Source: an uncultured Latescibacterota bacterium (GTDB lineage: Bacteria > Latescibacterota > UBA2968). From it: a DNA stretch of 64,000 bases. A program made the position numbers and the translations under genes. Where the stretch lies: assembly GCA_958295785.1 (NCBI GenBank), contig OY282377.1, forward strand, positions 3,130,385 through 3,194,384, read 5' to 3'. This document shows, piece by piece, positions 17,773 to 26,338 of the stretch; position 1 is the stretch's first letter, and the number at the start of each line of letters is the position of its first letter. A model generated the notes under the pieces. It was not told where the DNA came from. It saw only the letters and a list, made by a program, of their open reading frames with translations, and did not search any database.

Positions 17773-18078
17773 ATGAAAGACCAATCTCGCGATTATACAT
17801 GGAAAGGACTCATTTGGGGGGTTGTGTTGTATGTGCTCCTTGCAGTAACTCCAGCAATAATAATCCTTAGATATTTTTTGAGTGTAGATTATGTTCCCCT
17901 GATTGGTGGCATGACTGCAATGCTTATCTGCTTTGTACTCCAAATAAAAAGGCATTGGGCTTTGGGAGAGAGGGTGAGGAAAGTGATGGCGCAGTTTTTT
18001 CGTTTCTCTAAAGCCAAGAAAAACAAAAAAAAGAAATTCATGAAATTATGTTCGATCAAGATGGCATCAATGATATGA
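17773..18078 (+). CDS. small membrane protein 2, candidate immunity protein
   Basis: A 101-residue protein with GGAGG 7 bases before the ATG. Two hydrophobic segments (about 14-33 and 39-57), then a strongly basic tail with KAKKNKKKK. It is a paralogue of the 15012 protein (shared TWKGLIWGVVL pattern and VMAxFF). Its end overlaps the 18048 gene by 31 bases. The nested IS lies directly upstream and may have removed its original promoter. Confidence 0.6.
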   Translation: MKDQSRDYTWKGLIWGVVLYVLLAVTPAIIILRYFLSVDYVPLIGGMTAMLICFVLQIKRHWALGERVRKVMAQFFRFSKAKKNKKKKFMKLCSIKMASMI

Positions 18079-18587
18079 TGATTCTTGCAGTCATTATGTT
18101 TTGGTTTGCTACTGTTATTATCATTCTGGGTCACATGTTATCTTTTTCGGAGATCGAGTTGCGTTTTCCAATCATTGACCTCTGTAAGGTATTGGGAGCG
18201 ACTCTTTTAATGTATACGTTTCACGAAGCCCTTCATGCTTTTGCCGCTATGCTGTGGGGGAAGGTCCCGTGGCGTTCAATACATTTCGGATTCCAATGGC
18301 AACCGGGAGTTTTGTATTGTCATGTTGATAGATCGATAAAAATAGGTAATTACCGCATCTTCGTCCTTTTCCCACTGATTGTCACCACGCCCACAGCAGG
18401 TCTGATCCTGTGGTTAGATCCATCTATCTGGTCACTATTGCTCTTTTGTATCACAATATCTGCGTGTGCTGGAGATGTTATGGTATTCTTCAAGGTTCGC
18501 CGAGTAGAAAATGACAAATGGGTTCAAGATCACCCATCGGCAATGGGTTGCTATATCTTGTCAGAGTCAAAGATAAATGGAGGTTGA
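18048..18587 (+). CDS. DUF3267-like membrane protein with HExxH (putative zincin)
   Basis: A 179-residue protein with about four TM segments. HEALH at residues 59-63 within a hydrophobic helix (LLMYTFHEALHAFAAMLWG) and the later VTTPTAG segment match the DUF3267 family of putative membrane zinc peptidases. The ATG at 18048 lies inside the end of the previous gene, and its own end contains the ribosome-binding site of the next. Its place between small membrane proteins and a CPBP protein suggests a role in peptide processing or self-protection; this is not proven. Confidence 0.65.
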   Translation: MFDQDGINDMMILAVIMFWFATVIIILGHMLSFSEIELRFPIIDLCKVLGATLLMYTFHEALHAFAAMLWGKVPWRSIHFGFQWQPGVLYCHVDRSIKIGNYRIFVLFPLIVTTPTAGLILWLDPSIWSLLLFCITISACAGDVMVFFKVRRVENDKWVQDHPSAMGCYILSESKINGG

Positions 18588-18588
18588 A

Positions 18589-19461
18589 ATGGCGTATCCA
18601 AACTTGAAGCAGTCAATTTGGCTGACGGTATTGTTTCTTCTCATTACAATTGGTGTGGGCATATCGGTTGCCATTGTAGGCTATATCATTGATGAGCCTT
18701 TGGATGAATATGATTACCTGAGTGGGCTGCTATCGCTGGCGAGTTTTATCCTGATTTTGTGCTATGTCTCACATCGCACGGGTCGAACGTGGAAAGATAT
18801 GTTGCCGCTTGCGATTACAGACATAGACTACAATTGGCGCGTGTGGCTTTCCGTTGGATTATCTATTTTGGGATTGGGGATCATGCTTTCTGAATTAAAT
18901 AACGCGGTGATATCTGTGATACCCATGCCCGATGTGATGCAGGACATCTATCATAAATTGGTCGGCAAAAAAGTATCTTATCTATCAGCCTTAACTGGCG
19001 CAGTCGTGATAGCACCTTTGGGTGAAGAGATCCTTTTTAGAGGTATCATTTTGAGGGGTCTATTGGCACACTACACGCAAAGTCGGGCAATTGTTTGGTC
19101 GGCCATTCTGTTTGGCTTGGTGCATCTAAATCCGTGGCAATCTCCAGGGGCCTTTATATTGGGAATTGTCTTTGCGTGGTGGGTCATCCAAACGGGGTCT
19201 TTGTGGCCTGCAATTTTGGGGCACGCGCTGAACAATTTTCTGTTCGTGACATTTGTGCATTTTGAAATACCAGGTTTTCCAATCTCGGAAGATTTCAATG
19301 TTATCATCCACAATCCGTGGTGGTTAAATGCCTGCGGACCAATATTGGCCGCGCTCGGGCTATGGTGGTTTTACCGGGTGGCGAAGCAAAAGAAAACGGG
19401 CTGTCTTGCAGCGCGAGTTGAACCCGAGGACATTGAGGAAGCGCGTAAGGATACAGGTTAA
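18589..19461 (+). CDS. CPBP-family intramembrane metalloprotease
   Basis: A 290-residue, multi-TM protein. The three family motifs are visible: EEILFR (motif 1, about residue 145), FGLVH (motif 2) and HALNN (motif 3), plus a GxxFAWW segment. CPBP (CAAX protease and bacteriocin-processing) proteins often protect producers against their own bacteriocin or process peptides. The start at 18589 uses GGAGG at 18579-18583, which lies inside the preceding gene. An upstream ATG at 18577 would overlap the ribosome-binding site and is less likely. Confidence 0.9.
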   Translation: MAYPNLKQSIWLTVLFLLITIGVGISVAIVGYIIDEPLDEYDYLSGLLSLASFILILCYVSHRTGRTWKDMLPLAITDIDYNWRVWLSVGLSILGLGIMLSELNNAVISVIPMPDVMQDIYHKLVGKKVSYLSALTGAVVIAPLGEEILFRGIILRGLLAHYTQSRAIVWSAILFGLVHLNPWQSPGAFILGIVFAWWVIQTGSLWPAILGHALNNFLFVTFVHFEIPGFPISEDFNVIIHNPWWLNACGPILAALGLWWFYRVAKQKKTGCLAARVEPEDIEEARKDTG

Positions 19462-19482
19462 ACAAGATAATTCATGACTTTA

Positions 19483-19511
19483 TTGACATCCCAAATGAAC
19501 CGAAATATTGC
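19483..19511 (+). promoter_or_regulatory. possible sigma-70 promoter for the exporter genes
   Basis: TTGACA (19483-19488), 17-bp spacer, TATTGC (19506-19511). The -35 is perfect and the -10 is weak. It lies 64 bases before the exporter ATG. Confidence 0.35.
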
Positions 19512-19526
19512 CTATTAAGAGATGAT

Positions 19527-19551
19527 AACGCCCTAGTCGGAACAGGGCGTT
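19527..19551 (+). promoter_or_regulatory. hairpin in the exporter leader
   Basis: AACGCCCT (19527-19534) and AGGGCGTT (19544-19551) form a perfect 8-bp stem with a 9-base loop, 23 bases before the ATG at 19575. No T-run follows, so an RNA-level control or stability element is more likely than a terminator. Confidence 0.4.
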
Positions 19552-19574
19552 TCGGTTCGGCGAAAGGGTCTGCT

Positions 19575-19955
19575 ATGACCCAGTTTGAGGAAACAAAATT
19601 GAATACCGCAAAGACAGCAACCGAGGTGGCATTCATGAATTTCTCTCGCTTCTTTTTATCAAACGCGGTTCGAGCAACATCTATGAGCGTCCCTTTTGGC
19701 AGTGTCATTTTTCATCAAGGTCAGGCCGGGGATGCCTTTTACATGGTGCAATCCGGTCGGCTGAGGGTGATCAAACACAATGCGGAGGGCGGTTCTGCAA
19801 CCGTGGGCTATTTGTACGCGGGCGACCACTTTGGCGAGGGCGCGTTGCTAACCGGGCAGGGACATCGGGCGACCGTGCGGGCGGTCGAGGATTCGGATGT
19901 GTTGCAAGTGCCGAAAGATCAATTCTTTAAAGTCCTAAAAAAGAAGCGAAACTGA
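19575..19955 (+). CDS. cyclic-nucleotide-binding-like domain (N-terminus of peptide exporter)
   Basis: A 126-residue frame with one CRP-like cNMP domain: VPFGSVIFHQGQAGDAFYMVQSG, then VGYLYAGDHFGEGALLTGQGHRATVRA with the phosphate-binding-cassette layout (GE..L....RATV). It stops at 19953-19955, but 10 bases earlier the heptamer A AAA AAG allows a -1 slip into the C39 exporter frame, whose sequence continues the same domain boundary. Exporters with cNMP domains before the C39 peptidase are known in cyanobacterial bacteriocin clusters. Likely an N-terminal part of one long protein, not a free regulator. Confidence 0.7.
   Translation: MTQFEETKLNTAKTATEVAFMNFSRFFLSNAVRATSMSVPFGSVIFHQGQAGDAFYMVQSGRLRVIKHNAEGGSATVGYLYAGDHFGEGALLTGQGHRATVRAVEDSDVLQVPKDQFFKVLKKKRN
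19937..19943 (+). promoter_or_regulatory. A AAA AAG slippery heptamer in -1 frameshift phase
   Basis: Codons CTA AAA AAG of the zero frame place the heptamer exactly as X XXY YYZ. A -1 slip continues GAA GCG AAA CTG into the downstream exporter frame, while the zero frame stops 10 bases later. The alternative is loss of one A from a seven-A run. Confidence 0.45.
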
Positions 19956-22005
19956 AAGCCTATCTCGAGAATCAAGTCGCGCAAATTGCGTATCGGAATT
20001 TCACGCGATTTTTGAAGGGAGATGTTCCGAGCGAGGTGTTGCGGGTGTTGTTCGCGCGGTTGAAGCGCGAAGAGGTGGCAAAGGGAAAGCCCGTTGTCGA
20101 TCCAAACAAGCGATTTTACCTCATTGGTCGCGGCCAAGTGGAAGTCGTATCGGCAAATGGCGACACCGCGATCTTGCGCGCCGGGGATTTTTTCGGCGAT
20201 GAGAATTTGCCGAGCAACAAAATACCCGCGATCCGTTGCCAAAGCGATTGCGTCCTCTTTTATATCGACAAAAGCGATTTTAACAAACTCAAAGACATGA
20301 TGCCCGCACTCGGCGCGGCATTGGAGATGGGTCGGATATCGCGGTCAGAACACGCGACAAATGGGGCATCGCCCATCGCAGTCGCTCCCCCGCGACAAAC
20401 CCAAGGCGCAACGTTCGGCAATGGGTCAAGCGCGCAACCCAATCGGCAAAGCCAACAGGTCACAAAGCCAACCCGTGCGCGATCTGTTCAAAAACAAGAC
20501 GCAAAATCCAATGTGGTGACAATCAAAACCGGTGACCCCAAGCAGAACGCGCCCACCTCGTTTCGCTTTCCATTTTTGAAGCAACACGATCAATCCGATT
20601 GCGGGGCCGCGTGTTTGGGGATGATCTGCAAGTATTACAAAATGCCCATTGGCTTGAACCGGTTGCGCGATATGTCCAATGTCTCGCGGTACGGCACGTC
20701 GATGGCCGCATTGGCCGAAGCCGCCGAAACCCTGGGCTTTGTCACGCACGGGGTTCGCACGGGGTATGAAGCCCTGATGCAAACGGAACTGCCGGCCATT
20801 CTCCACTGGGAAGGCAATCACTTTGTGGTCTTGTATCAGATCACGAAAAAGGAGGTGAAAATTGCCGATCCGGGCGTGGGCATTCGCAAATTGTCTCGGG
20901 CGGAATTTGAAAAGGCCTGGACAAACATGGCCCTGTTGTTGGAATACACGGATCAAGTGGCAGAGAACGAAACCTCGCGCTCGTCTTTTAAGCGGTTTTT
21001 CCCATTGATAAAACCCTATACAGGCATTTTGATCGAGGTCTTGTTGGCGTCGCTGGTGCTCAGTTTGTTTGGCCTGGCGTCGCCCATTTTTATGCAGACC
21101 ATCGTCGATCAAGTGCTGGTGCATCACGACGAGGCTTTGTTGAACTTGATGCTGGTGGGCATGGTCTTTGTCGCGCTGTTTCAAATGGGCACGTCAACGC
21201 TGCGGATGTATTTGATCGGCTATGTGAGTGCGCGGTTGAGCCTTTCGATGTTGTCGCGTTTTTATCGCCATCTGCTGGCCTTGTCCATGCGGTTTTTTGC
21301 CCTGCGGCGCACAGGCGATTTGACCACGCGATTTAGGGAAAACGCCACGATCCAACGCCTGCTGACCGGCACGACCATTTCTGCGATCTTGGACTTTGTC
21401 ATGCTCTTTGTCTATCTCGGGTTGATGTTTTACTACAATTCCGAATTGACGCTCGTCCTGCTGATTTTTGTGCCCCTGTCCGCGGGCCTCACGCTGATCT
21501 ACACGCCGATTTTGAAATCCTTTAGCCAGCGCGCTTTTTTGGCGCGTGCCGAACAATCATCAGTCTTGATCGATTCGCTGCACGGCATCGACGTGGTCAA
21601 AGCCGAAGCGGTTGAGCGATCAACGCGGTGGCACTGGGAAGGCAAGTTCACAAAAGAAATTCAGATTGGATTTCAACGCTTAAAAATGCAGATGCTGTTC
21701 GGCGCGGGCGGCAACCTGATCAACTTGTTGAGCAACACGGTGATTTTGTGGTATGGCGCCTCGTTGGTCATCGAAGGCAATTTGTCCGTGGGGCAGTTGA
21801 TGGCGTTTAATGCCCTGATTGGCAATGTGATGGGCCCCATCATGGGATTGATCGGCATCTGGCCGCAGGTGCAAGAAGCGCGTGTCGCGCTGGATCGGCT
21901 CAATGATGTGTATGACACGCCAATAGAAGATGCGCGGCAACAAGGGCAGGGCCTGCGCTTGAAGCGGGTTGAAGGTCGCTTGGTTTTTGATGACGTGTTT
22001 TTTAG
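19943..22005 (+). pseudogene. C39-peptidase ABC exporter, N-terminal and membrane part (split by IS1595)
   Basis: From 19943 the frame codes for a second cNMP-like domain (about the first 130 residues), a Gln/Ser/Thr-rich linker and a C39 peptidase. The peptidase shows QSDCGAACLGM (catalytic Cys), NHFVVLY (His) and IADPG (Asp). The six-helix ABC membrane domain follows and ends at RLVFDDVFF. C39 exporters cleave double-glycine leaders and secrete the core peptide, fitting the precursors at 13910 and 14351. Reading on into the IS gives a false end at 22087. The ATP-binding part resumes at 23279; excising the IS and one 8-bp repeat restores DDVFFRYG in frame. Confidence 0.9.
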
Positions 22006-22086
22006 GGGAATTACATACTTGCCAACCCTAACCTTTCTTGTTATATTTATACAAGTTACAAGTTACGAATTAACAAGGGGGTTATG

Positions 22087-23025
22087 ATGGCAAAGCCGCT
22101 TAGTTTCGTCGCGTTCACACAGAAGTTTGCCACGCCTGAAGCGTGTATTTTGCACCTTGAAAAGATCCGCTTTAAGGATGGCGAGTCTTGTCCGCATTGT
22201 GGTAGTATGGGAAAAATCTATCGTCGTTCTGATTTGGCGTATCGGTGCTCGGATTGTGGGCGTAATTTTCATATGATTTACGGAACGATGTTTGGCAAGT
22301 CTAAAATCAAGATGTTGCCTAAATGGTTCGCCGCCATATGGATTGAAACGCACCACTCAAAAGGTATTTCAAGCGTTCAGTTGGCAAAAATGATCGGTAC
22401 AACGCAAAAGACCGCTTGGTTTATGCTTCAAAGAATACGAAACGCTTTTGGCAACAAAGACGATGATGATGATTTTCTGTCTGGTATCGTTGAAATTGAT
22501 GAAACCTACATTGGTGGCAAAGAAAAGAACAAACATAAATCCAAAAAGTTGAATGCGGGTCGCGGAACAGTAGGTAAATCGGTTGCTTTCGGAATGCGGG
22601 AAAAAGGTGAAGATGGTGAGGCAATGGTGGTTCATGTGCAGGACGCAAAAGGGGCAACATGACACGAGAAGATGTTGAACCGGGTCTTGACGGGCGCAAC
22701 TATTCATGCAGACGAGAACCGCGCATACGGCGCATTGAGGGATGATTACGAAGGGGAACAAATCAATCATTCTGCCGACGAATATGAACGCGATGGTGTC
22801 CATACAAACGCCATTGAGAGTTTGTGGGCACTGGTTAAGCGTGTCTATATGGGTATTCATCACCACTGGTCAGACAAACACATGCAAAAGTACCTGAATG
22901 CTTGCGTGTTTCGCATCAATCGAAAAAAGGGTGATACCTTAAGTCGTGTTGATGATATGTTGAATATGGCCATGGGCGCCCGGTTGACTTACAAGCAACT
23001 TGTAGCAAGTGAGGCGGTTGCATGA
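22087..23025 (+). pseudogene. IS1595 (ISXO2-like) transposase with in-frame TGA
   Basis: About 312 codons in one frame. N-terminal zinc ribbon CPHCGS...YRCSDC, then the ISXO2-like domain with EIDETYIGG (first D), HADENRAYG (second D) and NAIESLWALVK (third acidic site). Codon TGA at 22660-22662 interrupts between VQDAKGAT and HEKMLNRV; the frame stays the same on both sides, so this is a substitution, not an indel. Start 22087 has AAGGGGG upstream; 22084 is possible too. The end overlaps the passenger gene start in ATGA. Confidence 0.88.
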
Positions 23026-23249
23026 ACAAACTTTATTCTGGCGATTGTATGACCATCATGCAACAGGAAATGAGGGCATCAAGCGTTGATCTTATCTCCC
23101 TTGATCCTCCGTTCAATTCCAATAGGGCTTACCACGCGATTTACAAGGATGAAACAGGGCGACCACTTCCCGAGCAGGTTGAGGCGTTTTGTGATAGGTG
23201 GACGCTTGACAGTGAACGGGAACGGGCGATCCGAAACAAGAAAATTTAG
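23022..23249 (+). pseudogene. truncated DNA methyltransferase carried by the IS1595 element
   Basis: A 75-residue N-terminal piece of a beta-class DNA methyltransferase: MNKLYSGDCMTIM and LISLDPPFNSNR with the DPPF catalytic motif IV, ending at the right inverted repeat. The target-recognition region and the SAM-binding FxGxG motif are missing, so it cannot be a working enzyme alone. Coupled to the transposase stop by an ATGA overlap. Confidence 0.8.
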
Positions 23250-23278
23250 GTTGTCAAGTATATAATTCCCTTTTTTAG

Positions 23279-23984
23279 ATATGGCGTCGGGGCTGACGAA
23301 CCCTATGTGTTAAACAACATCGACCTGACGCTTGAACCCGGTCAAAAAATCGCCATTGTCGGACGCAGCGGCGCGGGCAAAACCACATTGGTCAAGTTGG
23401 TGCCGCGCTTGTTCGATCCGTCAGAAGGCCGCGTGTTGCTCGACGGGATGGATGTGCGAGATTTTGACCCGCATTGGTTGCGGCGGCAAGTGGGCATGGT
23501 CATGCAAGAGCCATTTTTATTTAGCGGCACCATAGCGGAAAATATCGCCGTTGGACAGGAAGATGGCGACATGGAGCGCGTCAGGGAAGTTGCAAAACTC
23601 GCCTGCGTACAAGACTTTGTGAGCGATATGCCGTTGGGATACGAAACAAAAGTGGGCGAACAGGGCGTGGGCCTGTCCGGCGGACAGCGGCAACGGATTG
23701 CAATTGCGCGGGCGCTGTATCACGATCCCAAAATTTTGATTTTTGACGAAGCCACCAATGCGCTGGATACCGATTCCGAACAGGCGATTCAAGCGAATTT
23801 GGATCTGTTTTTGGAAGATCGCACCGCATTGATCATCGCCCACCGCTTGAGCACAGTGCGAGACGCCGATGCCATTGTGGTGCTGGACAAGGGCCATATT
23901 GTCGAGAAGGGCACGCACGGCGAATTGATGGCGCGACAGGGGTTGTACGCGCACATGTGCGGGCAACAGTTGCAGGGGGTTTGA
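23279..23984 (+). pseudogene. ATP-binding domain of the C39 peptide exporter (3' part after IS1595)
   Basis: Continues the exporter with YGVGADEPYVLNNIDLTLEPGQ. Walker A GRSGAGKTT, Q-loop VMQEPFLFSG, signature [15 protein letters not shown], Walker B ILIFDEATNALD and H-loop IIAHRLSTV are all intact. An internal start at 23307 could in principle give a free ATPase domain, but no ribosome-binding site supports it. The exporter is therefore inactive as sequenced unless the IS excises precisely. Confidence 0.9.
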
Positions 23985-24061
23985 TAGAGAAAGCCATCAG
24001 CCCTTCGCTTTCGGCTATTCGCCTGTTTTTTTGCTGACCGCTTTTAATAGGAGCGCGTTGA

Positions 24062-25456
24062 ATGGCAGAACCGCTGTTGGAGGCAGAGCCGAGGGCTTTG
24101 CAAATTGAACGCGACGATGCGTCAGAAGAGACGCGCGCTTTTATGGGGTCTTTGCGGCCTTTTTGGGGCCGTGCATTGCTCTACATCGTTCTGCTATTTA
24201 TCGGCATTGCCATTGTGTGGGCATCGTTGGGCAAGGTGGATGTGGTGGCGTCAGCCCCTTTTCGGTTGGTGCCTCTGGGGCAGGTGAAAACCATGCAAGC
24301 GCAGCGGGGTGGCGAAATCGAGTGGATCGGCATTGCCGAAGGCGATCACATCGCAAAAGGCCAGGTGTTGTTCAAGCTGAAATCATGGGAGACCTGGGGA
24401 GAATTGCGGGAACGGGAACAAGCCGAGATCGCGTTTCAGCAGGCCGAATACGATCTCAAAAATGTGTTGCCGCAAAAGGCCAAATTAAACCGGGAAACCA
24501 TTGGCGCGCTCGAACAACGCCTGTCCGTTTTACAGCGGTTTATGGCGGCACACCAAAACGCGCTGGAAGATTATCGCAGCGATGTGGGCGATGCGTCTCA
24601 AAACGAAGTGCCGGACGCGGGATTGCAAGCGCAGATCGGGTTTCGCCAAGCGGAAATTGACCATCTCAAACAGGCGTTTTTGCAGCAAAAGACCCTGTTT
24701 GAACGCAAATTGATCAGCCGTTCAGACATGAATCGCGCGCGCGTGCAATACCTCAGCGCGCTGGCCGCACTGCCGGGGCGCATGTCGGAGATTTACAAAA
24801 ACGAAATGGCGGTTCAAGACCTCAAGCGTCAAATTATGGAAGCGCGCATCGCCCACGAGCGCGAGGCATCGCAAATGCAGCACGCGCACGAAACCGCCCA
24901 ACTGCGATTGGAACAGGCGCGCAAGCGCGTTGATCGCGTGCTGGACGCCGAGTCGGACCTGATTTTGGCACCGGAATCGGGCATTGTCACCCAAGTGATG
25001 GTGAACACGCTCGGGCAGGTGATCAACAAGGGGCAGCCCTTGACCGCGCTGGTTCCCGCGTCTGCACCCATGGTCGCGGAATTGATGGTGATGAACAAAG
25101 ACGTGGGCTTGCTCAAGCCCGGACAGGTGGTCAAATTGAAATACGACGCGTACGCGTTTCAGGATTTCGGCATCAAGCGCGGGTGGCTAAAACACATTTC
25201 GCCCGATGCGGTTATCGACGAAACGGTTGGGCCGATATTCAAAGCCGTCGTGGCATTGGAAGAACACACCATCCGCGTAAAAGGCGACCAAAAACCCCTG
25301 ATGTTTGGCATGAAGGGCACGGCAGAGATCATGACGGATCGCCAATCGGTCTTGCTGATGCTGTTCAGTCCCTTGCGACAGCTTTACGAATCGGCCAAGT
25401 ACGACGTAACGACCAACGAGGAGGGCGGCGATGCAGCGCGTCGAATCGAAAATTGA
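24062..25456 (+). CDS. HlyD-family secretion adaptor of the peptide exporter
   Basis: A 464-residue membrane-fusion protein with AGGAG before the ATG. A single TM segment at about 38-57 follows a cytoplasmic N-terminus. Then a lipoyl half (RGGEIEWIGIAEGDHIAKGQVLFKL region), a long coiled coil (about 110-300), the second lipoyl half (ILAPESGIVTQV) and a C-terminal barrel. It bridges the C39 exporter to an outer-membrane channel in type I secretion. It begins 77 bases after the exporter and overlaps the next gene by 26 bases. No TolC-like gene is in the window. Confidence 0.92.
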   Translation: MAEPLLEAEPRALQIERDDASEETRAFMGSLRPFWGRALLYIVLLFIGIAIVWASLGKVDVVASAPFRLVPLGQVKTMQAQRGGEIEWIGIAEGDHIAKGQVLFKLKSWETWGELREREQAEIAFQQAEYDLKNVLPQKAKLNRETIGALEQRLSVLQRFMAAHQNALEDYRSDVGDASQNEVPDAGLQAQIGFRQAEIDHLKQAFLQQKTLFERKLISRSDMNRARVQYLSALAALPGRMSEIYKNEMAVQDLKRQIMEARIAHEREASQMQHAHETAQLRLEQARKRVDRVLDAESDLILAPESGIVTQVMVNTLGQVINKGQPLTALVPASAPMVAELMVMNKDVGLLKPGQVVKLKYDAYAFQDFGIKRGWLKHISPDAVIDETVGPIFKAVVALEEHTIRVKGDQKPLMFGMKGTAEIMTDRQSVLLMLFSPLRQLYESAKYDVTTNEEGGDAARRIEN

Positions 25457-26225
25457 GGATGCGGTGCTGATCGAGGTCAACGGTACCGCGGTGTCGTTGC
25501 GCCACATCGTGCGGCAATTGGGCGTTGCCGACGACCTGCGTTTTTTTGATCGGTTTGCACGCGGGGAATTGATCCGCCAACTCGCGCAGCGCGAAGGCAT
25601 TGGCACAACGCGCGAAGACATTCAGCGCAAAGTTGATGCGTGGCGGTATCGACACCGCCTCGAGCGCGTGGAAGACACCGAGGCCTGGCTCGCGCAGCGC
25701 GGCATTACCCTGCAAGACGTGGCAGAAGACGCCGAGGTGAGCCGACTGGAATACCTGCTGTCGCAAAAAATCGCGGACGGGCAGATCGATCCCTATTTTG
25801 CACAACACACGCTGGCATTTGACGAGGCAGAAATTTGTTGGATTTTTCACGCTGACAGGGGCGTGATCGACGAGATTGACGTGCAGATTCGGGAGGATGG
25901 CGCGGACTTTTACGCAATGGCGCAGCGGTTTTCCCAAGATGCACACACACGCCCGGGCAGTGGGTTTTTGGGCCGCGTGCGCCGCACGCAGTTGCCAAAG
26001 GGCATTGCCGCCCGCGTTTTCGCCGCGTCGCCGGGCGACCTCTTCGGCCCGGAAAAAGTATCGGGCGGGTTCGCGCTGTACTTGTTGCAACAAATCTATC
26101 CGGCAACGCCAGATGATCGCGTGAAAAAAGAGATTCGCAAACGCCTGTTCAACCAGTGGCTACAGCGGGAAATGCAACGGGCAGATATACAGTATCCAAT
26201 TTGGGCAACGCGAAATCGGCCTTGA
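25431..26225 (+). CDS. PpiC/SurA-like peptidylprolyl isomerase of the export locus
   Basis: A 264-residue protein with an N-terminal SurA-like helical region (VNGTAVSLRHIVRQLG) and a parvulin domain around 130-235 (MAQRFSQDAHTRPGSGFLGRV..LP.GIAARVFAASPGDLFGPEKVSGGFALY). No signal peptide is seen, so it may act in the cytoplasm on the precursor. GAGGAGGG precedes the ATG, which lies inside the HlyD gene. Isomerases of this type sit beside C39/HlyD genes in cyanobacterial bacteriocin clusters. A chaperone role for the substrate is inferred. Confidence 0.82.
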   Translation: MQRVESKIEDAVLIEVNGTAVSLRHIVRQLGVADDLRFFDRFARGELIRQLAQREGIGTTREDIQRKVDAWRYRHRLERVEDTEAWLAQRGITLQDVAEDAEVSRLEYLLSQKIADGQIDPYFAQHTLAFDEAEICWIFHADRGVIDEIDVQIREDGADFYAMAQRFSQDAHTRPGSGFLGRVRRTQLPKGIAARVFAASPGDLFGPEKVSGGFALYLLQQIYPATPDDRVKKEIRKRLFNQWLQREMQRADIQYPIWATRNRP

Positions 26226-26338
26226 CGCACTCGTCAAAGCAGAGATATTGCCCCGCGCTTTCGGGAATGGCAATCGCGAACCCTTTGACAGTGCTTCTAT
26301 AATATGATAGTTTGTACACAATATTGGAGGATAGATTT

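Larger units (their letters stand above)
22006..23270 (+). mobile_element. IS1595-family element (1265 bp) with passenger fragment
   Basis: Terminal inverted repeats of 22 bp start GGGAATTACATACTTG at the left and read GGGAATTATATACTTG (reverse) at the right, with two mismatches. An 8-bp target duplication TTTTTTAG (21998-22005, 23271-23278) fits the family. It carries a transposase with a zinc ribbon and a truncated DNA methyltransferase start. Confidence 0.93.

Noticed and set aside
26226-26338. Possible minus-strand protein remnant (reads FAIAIPESAGQYLCFDEC) before the tandem methyltransferase
   Set aside because: Too short and without start, stop context or family to support a gene; left as unexplained intergenic DNA.
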